This document shows positions 1-6,768 of a stretch of DNA of 10,508 nt, in pieces. Every line of letters begins with the position of its first letter. Position 1 is the stretch's first letter. The notes beneath the pieces are model-generated. The model did no database searches, was not told the origin of the DNA, and saw only the letters and a list, made by a program, of their open reading frames with translations. Origin of the DNA: an uncultured Porphyromonadaceae bacterium (GTDB lineage: Bacteria > Bacteroidota > Bacteroidia > Bacteroidales > Muribaculaceae); contig USGZ01000028.1 in assembly GCA_900554265.1 (NCBI GenBank), positions 1-10,508 of the forward strand, read 5' to 3'. The position numbers were made by a program, and so were the translations under genes.

Positions 1-65
1 CCCTGGGCGCACACCGCGGTGGCGCCGAAGACCAATAACAGGATGATTGTGAGTATCTTTTTCAT
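1..65 (-). CDS. batE: Probable BatE, N-terminal signal peptide only (runs off left edge)
   Basis: Only the first 21 codons and two bases of the next are present. They begin with ATG at 65-63 and read MKKILTIILLLVFGATAVCA, then Q. This is a typical Sec signal peptide: two lysines, a hydrophobic core, and a likely signal peptidase I cut after the V-C-A at residues 18-20. The start lies 5 bp after the batD stop, so it is almost certainly the next gene of the operon. In Bacteroides the gene following batD is batE, a periplasmic TPR protein with an SH3-like region. The name here rests on gene order and the presence of a signal peptide, not on any domain visible in the window. I see no lipobox, because the residue before Cys19 is Val. 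Confidence 0.6.
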   Translation of the reverse strand, partial: MKKILTIILLLVFGATAVCAQ

Positions 66-70
66 ACCGG

Positions 71-1909
71 CTACTTCTTCTTTACGTTTTCCATCGCGTC
101 GATTGCGCGCGATGCCTGCTTGTAGATATCCTCCATCTGTTCCTGCGAGCCAGAGGGGGTGAAACGCGCCATCTCGCACTGGTCCAGGACTTCGATTACG
201 GAGTCGGCGCTGTCGCCGGGAAGACCGTAGTCCGCGAGCTTGCCGGCAATATTGTCGCGCGTAAGCTGAGAGGCCGGGATGGCAAGTTTGTCGCCCAGAT
301 AACCCCAGAGGGCGCTCGAGAGCGAAGCGTAGAATTCGTCCGGCTTGCCGGCTCCCATGGCGGCGCGGGCAGTCTTGAGGCGCTTGGCGGCGACACGGCC
401 GGCCTTGGCCAGTCGGCGCCCGGAGACGTCCGCGTTCAGGCGAATCTGATGACGGTAGAGCAGGACGGCTCCCAGGAGCATGAGTGTCAGAAGGACGTAG
501 GCCAGCCAGTAGGCGGTCGAGTCGCCTACGTAGTCGATCTGCTGGCGCTGGCGGCTGATGTCGGAGGCGTGGATATGAAGGATATCGTTGATTTCGGCAT
601 CTACGGGAGCGGCATCGGCCGGAGCGCTGGCGGCGTTGCCACGAAGTACGTGGACGTCAAGGTCGCGGACCTCGGCGGTGTGGTACTGGCCGTCGGCGGG
701 GTTGAAGAATACCATAGGCACGCCCGCGATGGTGTAGTTGCCGACTTCGGTCGGCACGATGGTGAACTCGGTGGTGAACGTTCCGCTCATGTTGCTGCCC
801 CCGTTGATTATTCGGGTGTCCATGTTCGTGCGTGGAGTGTAGCTTTCCATGCCGGCGGGGAAGTCGACGGGAGCCGGCGAGAGGTACTTGATGTTGCCCG
901 TGCCGGTGACCTTATAGGAGTAGACGGAGGGTTCGTTGGTGCGCATGAGCTCCGGGTCGAGGCTGACCTCGGCGGCGAACTGCCCGACGGCGCCGTTGAA
1001 TCCCGCAGGCTTGGGTTCCGGCAGCGGCTTGACCTGGATGGCAGCGCCGTTGGACGAAGTCGTTATCTGTTTCTCAATCGGCCTGTGGGTCTGGAAAAAG
1101 CCCATGTTGACGGTCTCGTACTGCACGATGGTGACGTCGTACTTGCCCGAGTTGACAGTCAGACGCCCCGAACGCTGCGGATAAAGAAGCAGACGCTTGA
1201 GGACGGCGCAGTGGTAGTTCTGGCCGTTATAGTTCTCGATGTCGACGTTCATGTCGACGGGGAGTTCCTCGGTCAGGAAGCCCTCGAAAGCCGGCTGGAC
1301 AACGGGCAGGAAGGATGTGATGTCGTACTTGGTGTAAATCTTGATGGTCGCCACCACGGGTTCCTGCTCGTAGACGCTGCTCTTGGAGAAGAACACGCGG
1401 ACGAGGAGGTCGTCGGCGCTGACGCGTCCGCCCTGGGGCTGCTGCACCTGCTGGGCGCCCTGGCGCCGTCCGCCTTGCTGGCCTCCGCCGCCGTAGGGGT
1501 CGGAAGCCTGCTGCGTATCGTCCGGCGGCAGGATGGTGAACGACGCGCCGCGGGACCGCAAGGTGCCCTCGTCCGTGCCGACGGCCATCGCGGGAACGGT
1601 CACTGTGCCCGGTTCGTCGGCTCGGTAGGTGAAGGAGAAGTCCTTTGTGCGCGACGACGACATACGGCCGTTGACAATCTCGGTGCTCATCATCGTCGAC
1701 ACGGCCGGCCCGTAGAGGAGCGAGCAACCGTTGAGCTCAGGCGCCTCCGGGGCGTTGCCGTCCGCGTTGGTCAGGCGGAATGTGATTACGAAATTGCGTC
1801 CCTGGACCACGTTGCGCGGCGGAATGAGCTCGAACGAGGCCGCCGCCCCGGCGGAGAACGCCGTCGCCGCGACTGCCAGGAGCAATATCAGTATTTTATG
1901 CAGTTTCAT
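71..1909 (-). CDS. batD: BatD, membrane-anchored oxygen-tolerance family protein
   Basis: The 612-residue protein matches the BatD (oxygen tolerance) family in length, layout and operon position. Residues 1-24 form a signal peptide (K5, Leu/Ile core, cut near GAAA/SF). A beta-rich ectodomain starts with FELIPPRNVVQGRNFVITF. A low-complexity Gly/Gln linker spans about 132-162, and a second beta-rich ectodomain runs from about 165 to 425. One membrane helix lies at about 466-486. The following stretch is rich in Arg/Lys (about 487-515), so the roughly 120-residue helical C-terminus should be cytosolic. That C-terminus (EFYASLSSALWGYLGDKL and on) resembles the end of the BatD-like protein at 4805-5866. 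The start follows the batC stop by 36 bp and gives a complete signal peptide. The proposed role is as a scaffold across the inner membrane for the vWA and TPR partners. The biochemical function is not known. Confidence 0.9.
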   Translation of the reverse strand: MKLHKILILLLAVAATAFSAGAAASFELIPPRNVVQGRNFVITFRLTNADGNAPEAPELNGCSLLYGPAVSTMMSTEIVNGRMSSSRTKDFSFTYRADEPGTVTVPAMAVGTDEGTLRSRGASFTILPPDDTQQASDPYGGGGQQGGRRQGAQQVQQPQGGRVSADDLLVRVFFSKSSVYEQEPVVATIKIYTKYDITSFLPVVQPAFEGFLTEELPVDMNVDIENYNGQNYHCAVLKRLLLYPQRSGRLTVNSGKYDVTIVQYETVNMGFFQTHRPIEKQITTSSNGAAIQVKPLPEPKPAGFNGAVGQFAAEVSLDPELMRTNEPSVYSYKVTGTGNIKYLSPAPVDFPAGMESYTPRTNMDTRIINGGSNMSGTFTTEFTIVPTEVGNYTIAGVPMVFFNPADGQYHTAEVRDLDVHVLRGNAASAPADAAPVDAEINDILHIHASDISRQRQQIDYVGDSTAYWLAYVLLTLMLLGAVLLYRHQIRLNADVSGRRLAKAGRVAAKRLKTARAAMGAGKPDEFYASLSSALWGYLGDKLAIPASQLTRDNIAGKLADYGLPGDSADSVIEVLDQCEMARFTPSGSQEQMEDIYKQASRAIDAMENVKKK

Positions 1910-1945
1910 ATCGGTTCATATAGTTGAAAAGCTTCAGAAGGCTGC

Positions 1946-2773
1946 TTACCAGGGTTTCTCGGGCTGGCGGCGGGAGGGGGCCTCGACCTCGCGCACGTTC
2001 TGGCGCGTCTCGTTCTCCTTGTTCTGCATGCTCTGGAGAATCTGCTGGGCCGACTGCGTCATAGGCTGTGGCTGCTGTTGCTGCTCCTGCTGCTGTTGCT
2101 CCTGTTCCTGCTGCTGTTGCTGTTGTTGCTGCTGTTCGTCCTGACCCTGGTCCTGGTTCTGGTCCTGCTGGTCCTGCTGCTGTTGCTCCTGCCTGAGCTG
2201 GGCAAGGCGCAGGTTGTAGCGGCAGTCGTAGTCGTCGGGGTCGATGCGCAGGGATGATTTGTAGAGCTCGATGGCCTGTCCGTAGTTCTGGTCGTTGTAG
2301 CTCATGTTGCCGAGGTTATAGTAGGCTTTGTGGGCCACCTCGGGATTATAGCGGCGTGCGTCCTCGAGGAGATTGGAGAAGAGGACCTGGGCCTGGGCGC
2401 GCGGGTCGTTGGCGGTGCCGGCGTTGTCGGCCGAGGCCAGCTTCAGGAGCGTCACGGCCTTGTTGTAGCGGGCCACGATGCTGGCGCCGTTCACCTGCAG
2501 GGCCTTCTCGTACTGTTCCAGGGCGCGGTGGTAGTTGCTGTCGGCGAATTCGCGGTTGCCGTAGCGGATGCTGTTGCGTTCGGCTCGGTAGGAGCGGTCC
2601 GGGGTGTTGTGCTCGGGCTGGACCTCGGGCGCGGGGGTGCCGGAACTGTCCGCCGGGGCGGCTGTCGGCGCGGCAGGCATGGCCGCGGGGTCGTCCGGCG
2701 CGCTGAGGCCCTGGGCGCCGGCGGCGAGAGCCGAGGCGGCTATGAATAATGCCAATATCCTGATGGTCTTCAT
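1946..2773 (-). CDS. batC: BatC, secreted TPR protein with glutamine-rich tail
   Basis: The 275-residue protein begins with a Sec signal peptide (residues 1-20, cut near AAGA/QG). An Ala/Pro-rich spacer (about 24-58) follows, then a TPR region from about 65 to 195. Clear TPR units include NREFADSNYHRALEQYEKAL (73-92) and a second one around 151-178 (YYNLGNMSYNDQNYGQAIEL). After the TPRs comes a Gln-rich tract (about 195-240) with a longest run of nine Gln (214-222). The protein ends in EKPW; a basic/acidic tail closing on Trp is, as I recall, usual for Bacteroidota BatC. Its ATG overlaps the batB stop as ATGA, suggesting coupled translation. It is likely a periplasmic adaptor binding the vWA domains of BatA and BatB. 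The domain assignment is seen in the sequence; the adaptor role is inferred. Confidence 0.9.
   Translation of the reverse strand: MKTIRILALFIAASALAAGAQGLSAPDDPAAMPAAPTAAPADSSGTPAPEVQPEHNTPDRSYRAERNSIRYGNREFADSNYHRALEQYEKALQVNGASIVARYNKAVTLLKLASADNAGTANDPRAQAQVLFSNLLEDARRYNPEVAHKAYYNLGNMSYNDQNYGQAIELYKSSLRIDPDDYDCRYNLRLAQLRQEQQQQDQQDQNQDQGQDEQQQQQQQQQEQEQQQQEQQQQPQPMTQSAQQILQSMQNKENETRQNVREVEAPSRRQPEKPW
2069..2188 (-). repeat. CAG/CAA glutamine-codon low-complexity tract in batC
   Basis: On the minus strand this stretch is mostly CAG and CAA codons, broken by Glu, Asp and Asn codons. It encodes batC residues 196-235. In the slightly wider span 197-240, 30 of 44 residues are Gln. The nine-Gln run mixes CAG and CAA, so it is not a pure trinucleotide repeat. 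That mixture suggests the protein composition is selected, although slippage between strains remains possible. Confidence 0.85.
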
Positions 2774-3798
2774 TTTTTCTTGCTATCTTTGGAAAAGAAC
2801 TCGATGCCGCGTAGCCAGCTGATCTTGCGGTCGACTACGAATACATCGATAATCAGAAGTATCAGCGCGATGGCGGCGAAGGTCGGGAACTGCTCCGAGG
2901 CGGCGGAGTAGACCACGGTGTCGAACTCGCTCTTCTCGAGGGTGTCGAGCTGGTCGACGAGGGTCGACAGGGCGTTCGAAGCCGAGCCGTTGACGTAGAC
3001 GCCGCCGCCGGCATGGGCGATCTGCTCGCCGAGGTCCTCGTTGAGACGCGAGATTACCTGGTTGCCGTCGCGGTCGGTGATGCCGGGCACGAGCGCGCCC
3101 TGCTGTGTGCCGACACCTATTACGTCGACCTGGATGCCGTTGTCGGCGGCCAGGCGGGCGGCGTCGAGGGCGGCGCCCTCATGGTCCTCGGCGTCGGTGA
3201 TGAGGATTATGGCCTTGTGCATGTCCTCGGCACCGGAGAAGCAGTTCATCGCCGTATTGATGGCGGAGGCTATGTCCGTGCCCTGATAGCCCATAAGGTC
3301 GGGATTCAGGTCGCTGAGGTACATCTTGGCGGTATAGAAGTCGGAAGTCACGGGCATCTGTACCTTCGAATTGCCCGCGAAAATCACCAGGCCCACCTTG
3401 TCGTTGTTGAGGCGGTCGATGAGTCGCTCCAGGAGCAGACGGGCGCGGTCGAGGCGGCTTACGCCGTCGGCGCGGTCGGTCGACGAGGCCAGCATCGAGT
3501 TGGAAAGGTCGAAGCAGGCCACGATTTCGATGCCGGCGGCCGTTTCCTCCTTGGTCGTGCCCTCGGTGCGGGGACGCGCCAGGACGATGGCCAGGGCAAC
3601 CAGCGCCAGGCACTGCAGCGTCAGGCGTACGCCCGGAGTATAGCGCGAGGCATCCGGCATCATCTTTTCGACAATCTCCGGACGGCCCAGGCGGCGCAGC
3701 TTGGCGCGGCGGCTGGCGCGCGCTGCCATGTAGAGCAGAATCAGCACCGGTACCAGCGCCAGCAGATAGAGATGGAGAGGATATGCGAAGTTGAACAT
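2770..3798 (-). CDS. batB: BatB, membrane-anchored von Willebrand factor A protein
   Basis: The 342-residue protein has two N-terminal membrane helices (about 9-26 and 59-76), a vWA domain (about 90-290) and a third helix (about 306-322). The metal-ion-dependent adhesion site is complete: DLSNS at 97-101 (D97, S99, S101), T174-D175 in QGTD, and D202 in ILITDAEDHE. The loop between helices 1 and 2 is full of Arg/Lys and the C-terminus ends KDSKKK. By the positive-inside rule these are cytosolic and the vWA domain is periplasmic. The ALAIVLARPRTEG segment before the vWA domain is typical of the family. The gene starts 10 bp after batA and overlaps batC by 4 bp. It is paralogous to batA. A role in metal-dependent protein binding within the Bat complex is inferred. 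Confidence 0.92.
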   Translation of the reverse strand: MFNFAYPLHLYLLALVPVLILLYMAARASRRAKLRRLGRPEIVEKMMPDASRYTPGVRLTLQCLALVALAIVLARPRTEGTTKEETAAGIEIVACFDLSNSMLASSTDRADGVSRLDRARLLLERLIDRLNNDKVGLVIFAGNSKVQMPVTSDFYTAKMYLSDLNPDLMGYQGTDIASAINTAMNCFSGAEDMHKAIILITDAEDHEGAALDAARLAADNGIQVDVIGVGTQQGALVPGITDRDGNQVISRLNEDLGEQIAHAGGGVYVNGSASNALSTLVDQLDTLEKSEFDTVVYSAASEQFPTFAAIALILLIIDVFVVDRKISWLRGIEFFSKDSKKK

Positions 3799-3808
3799 AC
3801 TCGGAACT

Positions 3809-4795
3809 TTAGGGGATGGAGCGGAGGACGGTGTAGCGCAACAGCAGCTCCAGAACGAAGCAGGCCATGGCTATCCAGGCCCATATCATGTAGTTGTCTT
3901 CAGTATGGGAGAAGTTGCGGACGTCCATCTGCGTTTTCTCCAGGGCGTCGATTTCGGCGAAGACCTCGGAGAGCACGCGGTTGTTGGTGGCGCGGAAGTA
4001 TTTGCCGCCGGTAGTGTCGGCGATGGTGCGCAGGGTGTTCTCGTCGATTACCACGGGCTGGGGCGTGAACTCGATGCGTCCGGAAATGGTTCGCGTCGGG
4101 TAGGGCGCGGTGCCGTTCTTGCCCACGCCGATGGTGTAGATCTTCACGCCCATCTCCTGGGCTACCTGCGAGGCGGTCACTGGAGCCACTACGCCTGTGT
4201 TGTTGCTGCCGTCGGTGAGCAGGATTATGCTCTTGCTCTTTGCCTGGCCTTCGCGGAGACGGTTGAGGGAGGTGGCGATGCCGTCGCCGATGGCGGTGCC
4301 GTCCTCGAGGACGTTCATGCCCAGGTTCTGGAGATAGTTCAGCAGGACGTTGCGGTCCATGGTCATGGGCACGCCCGTGAGGCTTTCGCCGGCAAAAATC
4401 ACGATGCCGATGTTGTCCGACGGGCGCCCCGCGATGAAGCTCGAGGCCACGTTCTTGGCGGCCTCGAAGCGGTCAGGGTCGAAGTCGCGGGCGAGCATGG
4501 ACGAGGATACGTCCAGGGCCAGAACTATGTCGGTGCCTTCGGTGCTGGTGGTATGCCAGGAATCATGCATCTGGGGACGCGCCAGCACGATAATCAGGCA
4601 GGCCACGGTCGCCATGCGGAGCACGAACAGGAAGTAGCGCAGATACTGCTTCCAGGAGCGCGGCAGGGCGGCGAAAGCCTGCGTGGTACTCAGGCTCATG
4701 GTCGCGTTGGCGTTGCGCTGACGGTAGATATACCATACCGAGAGCAGAACTATCAGCAACAGGAGCCAGAGGAAATGAGGATGTGCGAAATGCAT
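3809..4795 (-). CDS. batA: BatA, membrane-anchored von Willebrand factor A protein
   Basis: The 328-residue protein has the same layout as BatB. Helices lie at about 8-24 and 53-72, a vWA domain at about 88-290, and a C-terminal helix at about 303-322. The MIDAS is intact: DVSSS at 95-99 (D95, S97, S99), T167 in EDGTAIGDG, and D195 in LLTDGSNNTG. The IIVLARPQ segment precedes the vWA domain, as in BatB. The inter-helix loop carries Arg/Lys and the short tail is basic, which again puts the vWA domain in the periplasm. The 'T-A-I-G-D' and 'T-D-G-S-N-N-T-G' forms are usual for BatA and distinguish it from BatB (GTD and TDAEDHE). The gene lies 9 bp after the BatD-like gene and 10 bp before batB. 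Confidence 0.92.
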   Translation of the reverse strand: MHFAHPHFLWLLLLIVLLSVWYIYRQRNANATMSLSTTQAFAALPRSWKQYLRYFLFVLRMATVACLIIVLARPQMHDSWHTTSTEGTDIVLALDVSSSMLARDFDPDRFEAAKNVASSFIAGRPSDNIGIVIFAGESLTGVPMTMDRNVLLNYLQNLGMNVLEDGTAIGDGIATSLNRLREGQAKSKSIILLTDGSNNTGVVAPVTASQVAQEMGVKIYTIGVGKNGTAPYPTRTISGRIEFTPQPVVIDENTLRTIADTTGGKYFRATNNRVLSEVFAEIDALEKTQMDVRNFSHTEDNYMIWAWIAMACFVLELLLRYTVLRSIP

Positions 4796-4804
4796 GGCTG
4801 TGGA

Positions 4805-5866
4805 TTACTTGAGTGGTTGGGGCTTCCGGCCTTGCGTGGGGTCCAGGGGACGCGCGGCCCCGGGTCGGCCGGGTGCGGCAGCGCCCGGAGTGCCCTGACC
4901 TGGAGTGCCGGGTTCGGGCAAGGGCTGGGGCTTGGTAGTCTCTACGAACTCTCGGGCGCGGAGCATGGCGCGCTGGTTGTCGTCGGCCAGCGGGCGCTCC
5001 TTGGCGAACTTCACGAAGTCCGCGATGCGCAGCACGTCGTCGACGCGCTCGCTCGGGATACGGGTCTCCGGGTTGTTGCGCAGAGCCTTGACAATCTGCG
5101 AGGAGGTCATTTCCATGGCGTTGATGCCAAAGCGGCCGTGGAGATACTGGCGCAGGATGTCGGTAAGCTCCGTATAGAATTCCTTTTCGTGTCCCATGGC
5201 GGCGATGCCGCTGGCGCGGAGTTTCTCCAGGCGCGAAACGGCCAGCTCGTAGGGCGGCACGGGCTTGGCGGCCTCCATGGCGATGATTTCCTTATGCTTG
5301 CGCAGCTTGACAAACAGGATTATGGCCGCAGCGGCTACCACGAGCGCGCCCAGCACCCAGAATACCCACAGGGGAATGTAGTCGTGCCAGCGCATGTCCG
5401 CGGCTACGGGGCCGGCCATGGGCATGGGCTCCATGCTGACGGTGTCGACCTCTACGGGTAGCACTTTCAGCGTCAGGAAGTTTGACTTGACGGTGTCCGC
5501 ACCGGCGCGGGGGAGTACCATTACCGGCGGCAGGTCGACCAGTCCCGGGTCGAAGGCCTGGAGCGTATAGTTGTAGGTGAGCTTGCGCATGCCGTTCTCG
5601 ACGACGGTGTCAGTACGTACGCTGTCGACCACGTCGACGCCGTAGTACACGCCGAAGCCAAGCTGCGGATTCTGAATCTCGGGTAGATTGAGAACCTGAG
5701 CCGTGGCGGCGTCCGATTCGGGCATGCTGACGGTTACCTTCATGTTCAGCTTCGAGCCCATCAGGACCACGGTGCTGTCCAGCTCCGTGGCGACGGTGAC
5801 GCTCTGGGCCGACGCTCCGAAGGCCACGGCACACATTATAATTATTGTCTGTAGAAATCGCTTCAT
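4805..5866 (-). CDS. BatD-like / DUF4381-like membrane protein of the Bat operon
   Basis: The 353-residue protein has a signal peptide at 1-20 (MKRFLQ start, cut near GASA/QS). A small beta-rich ectodomain (about 21-140) contains DPGLVDLPPVMVLP, resembling one BatD ectodomain unit. One membrane helix lies at about 165-186, followed by a basic KLRKHK stop-transfer. A helical cytosolic domain covers about 200-312, and the end (about 312-353) is a Pro/Gly/Ala-rich tail. The open frame extends upstream to 6040, but I chose the ATG at 5866. It alone yields a signal peptide, and it overlaps the DUF58 stop as ATGA. The longer version would cover 58 codons inside DUF58. The position between DUF58 and batA is the usual place for this uncharacterised component. 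The family name is by resemblance only. Confidence 0.8.
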   Translation of the reverse strand: MKRFLQTIIIMCAVAFGASAQSVTVATELDSTVVLMGSKLNMKVTVSMPESDAATAQVLNLPEIQNPQLGFGVYYGVDVVDSVRTDTVVENGMRKLTYNYTLQAFDPGLVDLPPVMVLPRAGADTVKSNFLTLKVLPVEVDTVSMEPMPMAGPVAADMRWHDYIPLWVFWVLGALVVAAAAIILFVKLRKHKEIIAMEAAKPVPPYELAVSRLEKLRASGIAAMGHEKEFYTELTDILRQYLHGRFGINAMEMTSSQIVKALRNNPETRIPSERVDDVLRIADFVKFAKERPLADDNQRAMLRAREFVETTKPQPLPEPGTPGQGTPGAAAPGRPGAARPLDPTQGRKPQPLK

Positions 5867-6738
5867 AATGCTGCTCTGGATTTGAATAGCGACATCAGGG
5901 CCTTGACATAGTCCTCGTCCGTGGCGACGGAGACGAAATCCACGCGCGTGCTGCGGAGAACCGAGGACATGCGCTGCTGCAGGTCGTACCACCAGCGGCT
6001 GTAGGCGCGGCGGACGGCGGCGGACGATGTATCGACCCATCGCGTCGCTCCCGTCTCGAGGTCCGAAACGCGCATCAGCCCTACATCGGGCATCTCGGCG
6101 TCGCGGCGGTCGTAGACCTGGACGGCCATCATGTCGTGGCGCGTGGCGGCTACGGTGAGCGGGGTCTTATAGTCGCTGCTGTCGATGAAGTCGGAAATCA
6201 GGAAGAGAGTGCAGCGTTTCTTGATGGCGTCGCTGACGTAGCGGATGGCGTTGGCAATGTCCGTTCCGCTGTGCTCGGGCTTGAAGTCCAGGAGTTCGTG
6301 GATGAGATAGAGGATGTGCTTGCGGCCTTTCTTTGGGACGATGAATTTCTCGACATGGTCCGAGAAGAACAGGGCGCCGATTTTGTCGTTGTTCTGGATG
6401 GCGGAGAAGGCCAGGGTGGCGGCGATTTCGGTAATCATCTCGCGCTTCTCGGGGCCGGCGGCTCCGAAGTCGCGGCTGCCGGAAACATCGACAAGCAGCA
6501 TCACCGTGAGCTCGCGTTCCTCCTCGTAGACCTTGACGTAGGGCGTGTTGTGGCGCGCCGTAACGTTCCAGTCTATGTCGCGGATATCGTCGCCGTACTG
6601 ATAGGCACGCACTTCGGAGAACATCATGCCGCGGCCTTTGAAGGCCGAGTGATACTCGCCGGCGAAGATGTTCTGCGAGAGTCCGCGTGTCTTGATTTCA
6701 ATTTTGCGGACCTTCTTGAGGAGTTCGTTTGAATCCAT
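5863..6738 (-). CDS. DUF58 family protein (vWA-like, MoxR partner)
   Basis: The 291-residue protein carries the DUF58 signature: FKGRGMMFSEVRAYQYGDD (33-51) followed by IRDIDWNVTAR (52-62). A vWA-like fold follows, with DVSGS at 84-88, T159-D160 in SGTD and D183 in LFLISDFID, so the MIDAS-type residues are present. I see no signal peptide or membrane helix. It should therefore be cytosolic, unlike many DUF58 proteins that carry N-terminal membrane helices. It starts 30 bp after moxR and its stop overlaps the next start as ATGA. MoxR/DUF58 pairs are very common. They are thought to act as an AAA+ chaperone with a vWA adaptor that loads or matures membrane or periplasmic partners, here probably BatA-E. 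That function is inferred. Confidence 0.9.
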   Translation of the reverse strand: MDSNELLKKVRKIEIKTRGLSQNIFAGEYHSAFKGRGMMFSEVRAYQYGDDIRDIDWNVTARHNTPYVKVYEEERELTVMLLVDVSGSRDFGAAGPEKREMITEIAATLAFSAIQNNDKIGALFFSDHVEKFIVPKKGRKHILYLIHELLDFKPEHSGTDIANAIRYVSDAIKKRCTLFLISDFIDSSDYKTPLTVAATRHDMMAVQVYDRRDAEMPDVGLMRVSDLETGATRWVDTSSAAVRRAYSRWWYDLQQRMSSVLRSTRVDFVSVATDEDYVKALMSLFKSRAAL

Positions 6739-6768
6739 GGAAACGGTCGGGATTTACTCTGCAGAAGC

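Noticed and set aside
449..1927. A 492-codon open frame on the plus strand opposite batD
   Set aside because: Its composition is typical of an antisense shadow (many Val, Gly, Asp, Arg) with no motif. BatD on the other strand has a signal peptide, ectodomains and a membrane helix.
1731..2144. Plus-strand frame ending in a Cys/Ser-rich run over the batC repeat
   Set aside because: The Cys/Ser run is simply the CAG/CAA glutamine tract read on the other strand and has no independent support.
2069..2188. The CAG/CAA tract as a CRISPR array or mobile repeat
   Set aside because: It is an in-frame codon repeat inside batC with no regular spacers and no flanking mobile-element signs.
3791..5461. 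A 556-codon open frame on the plus strand opposite batA and the BatD-like gene
   Set aside because: It has no recognisable domain, it is rich in Gly/His/Val/Ala as expected from a reversed GC-rich reading frame, and it crosses gene boundaries. The minus-strand genes have strong motifs and explain the sequence.
5867..6040. N-terminal extension of the BatD-like protein up to 6040
   Set aside because: The extra 58 residues are Arg/Pro-rich, lie inside the DUF58 gene in another frame and would bury the signal peptide. The ATG at 5866 fits the ATGA overlap.
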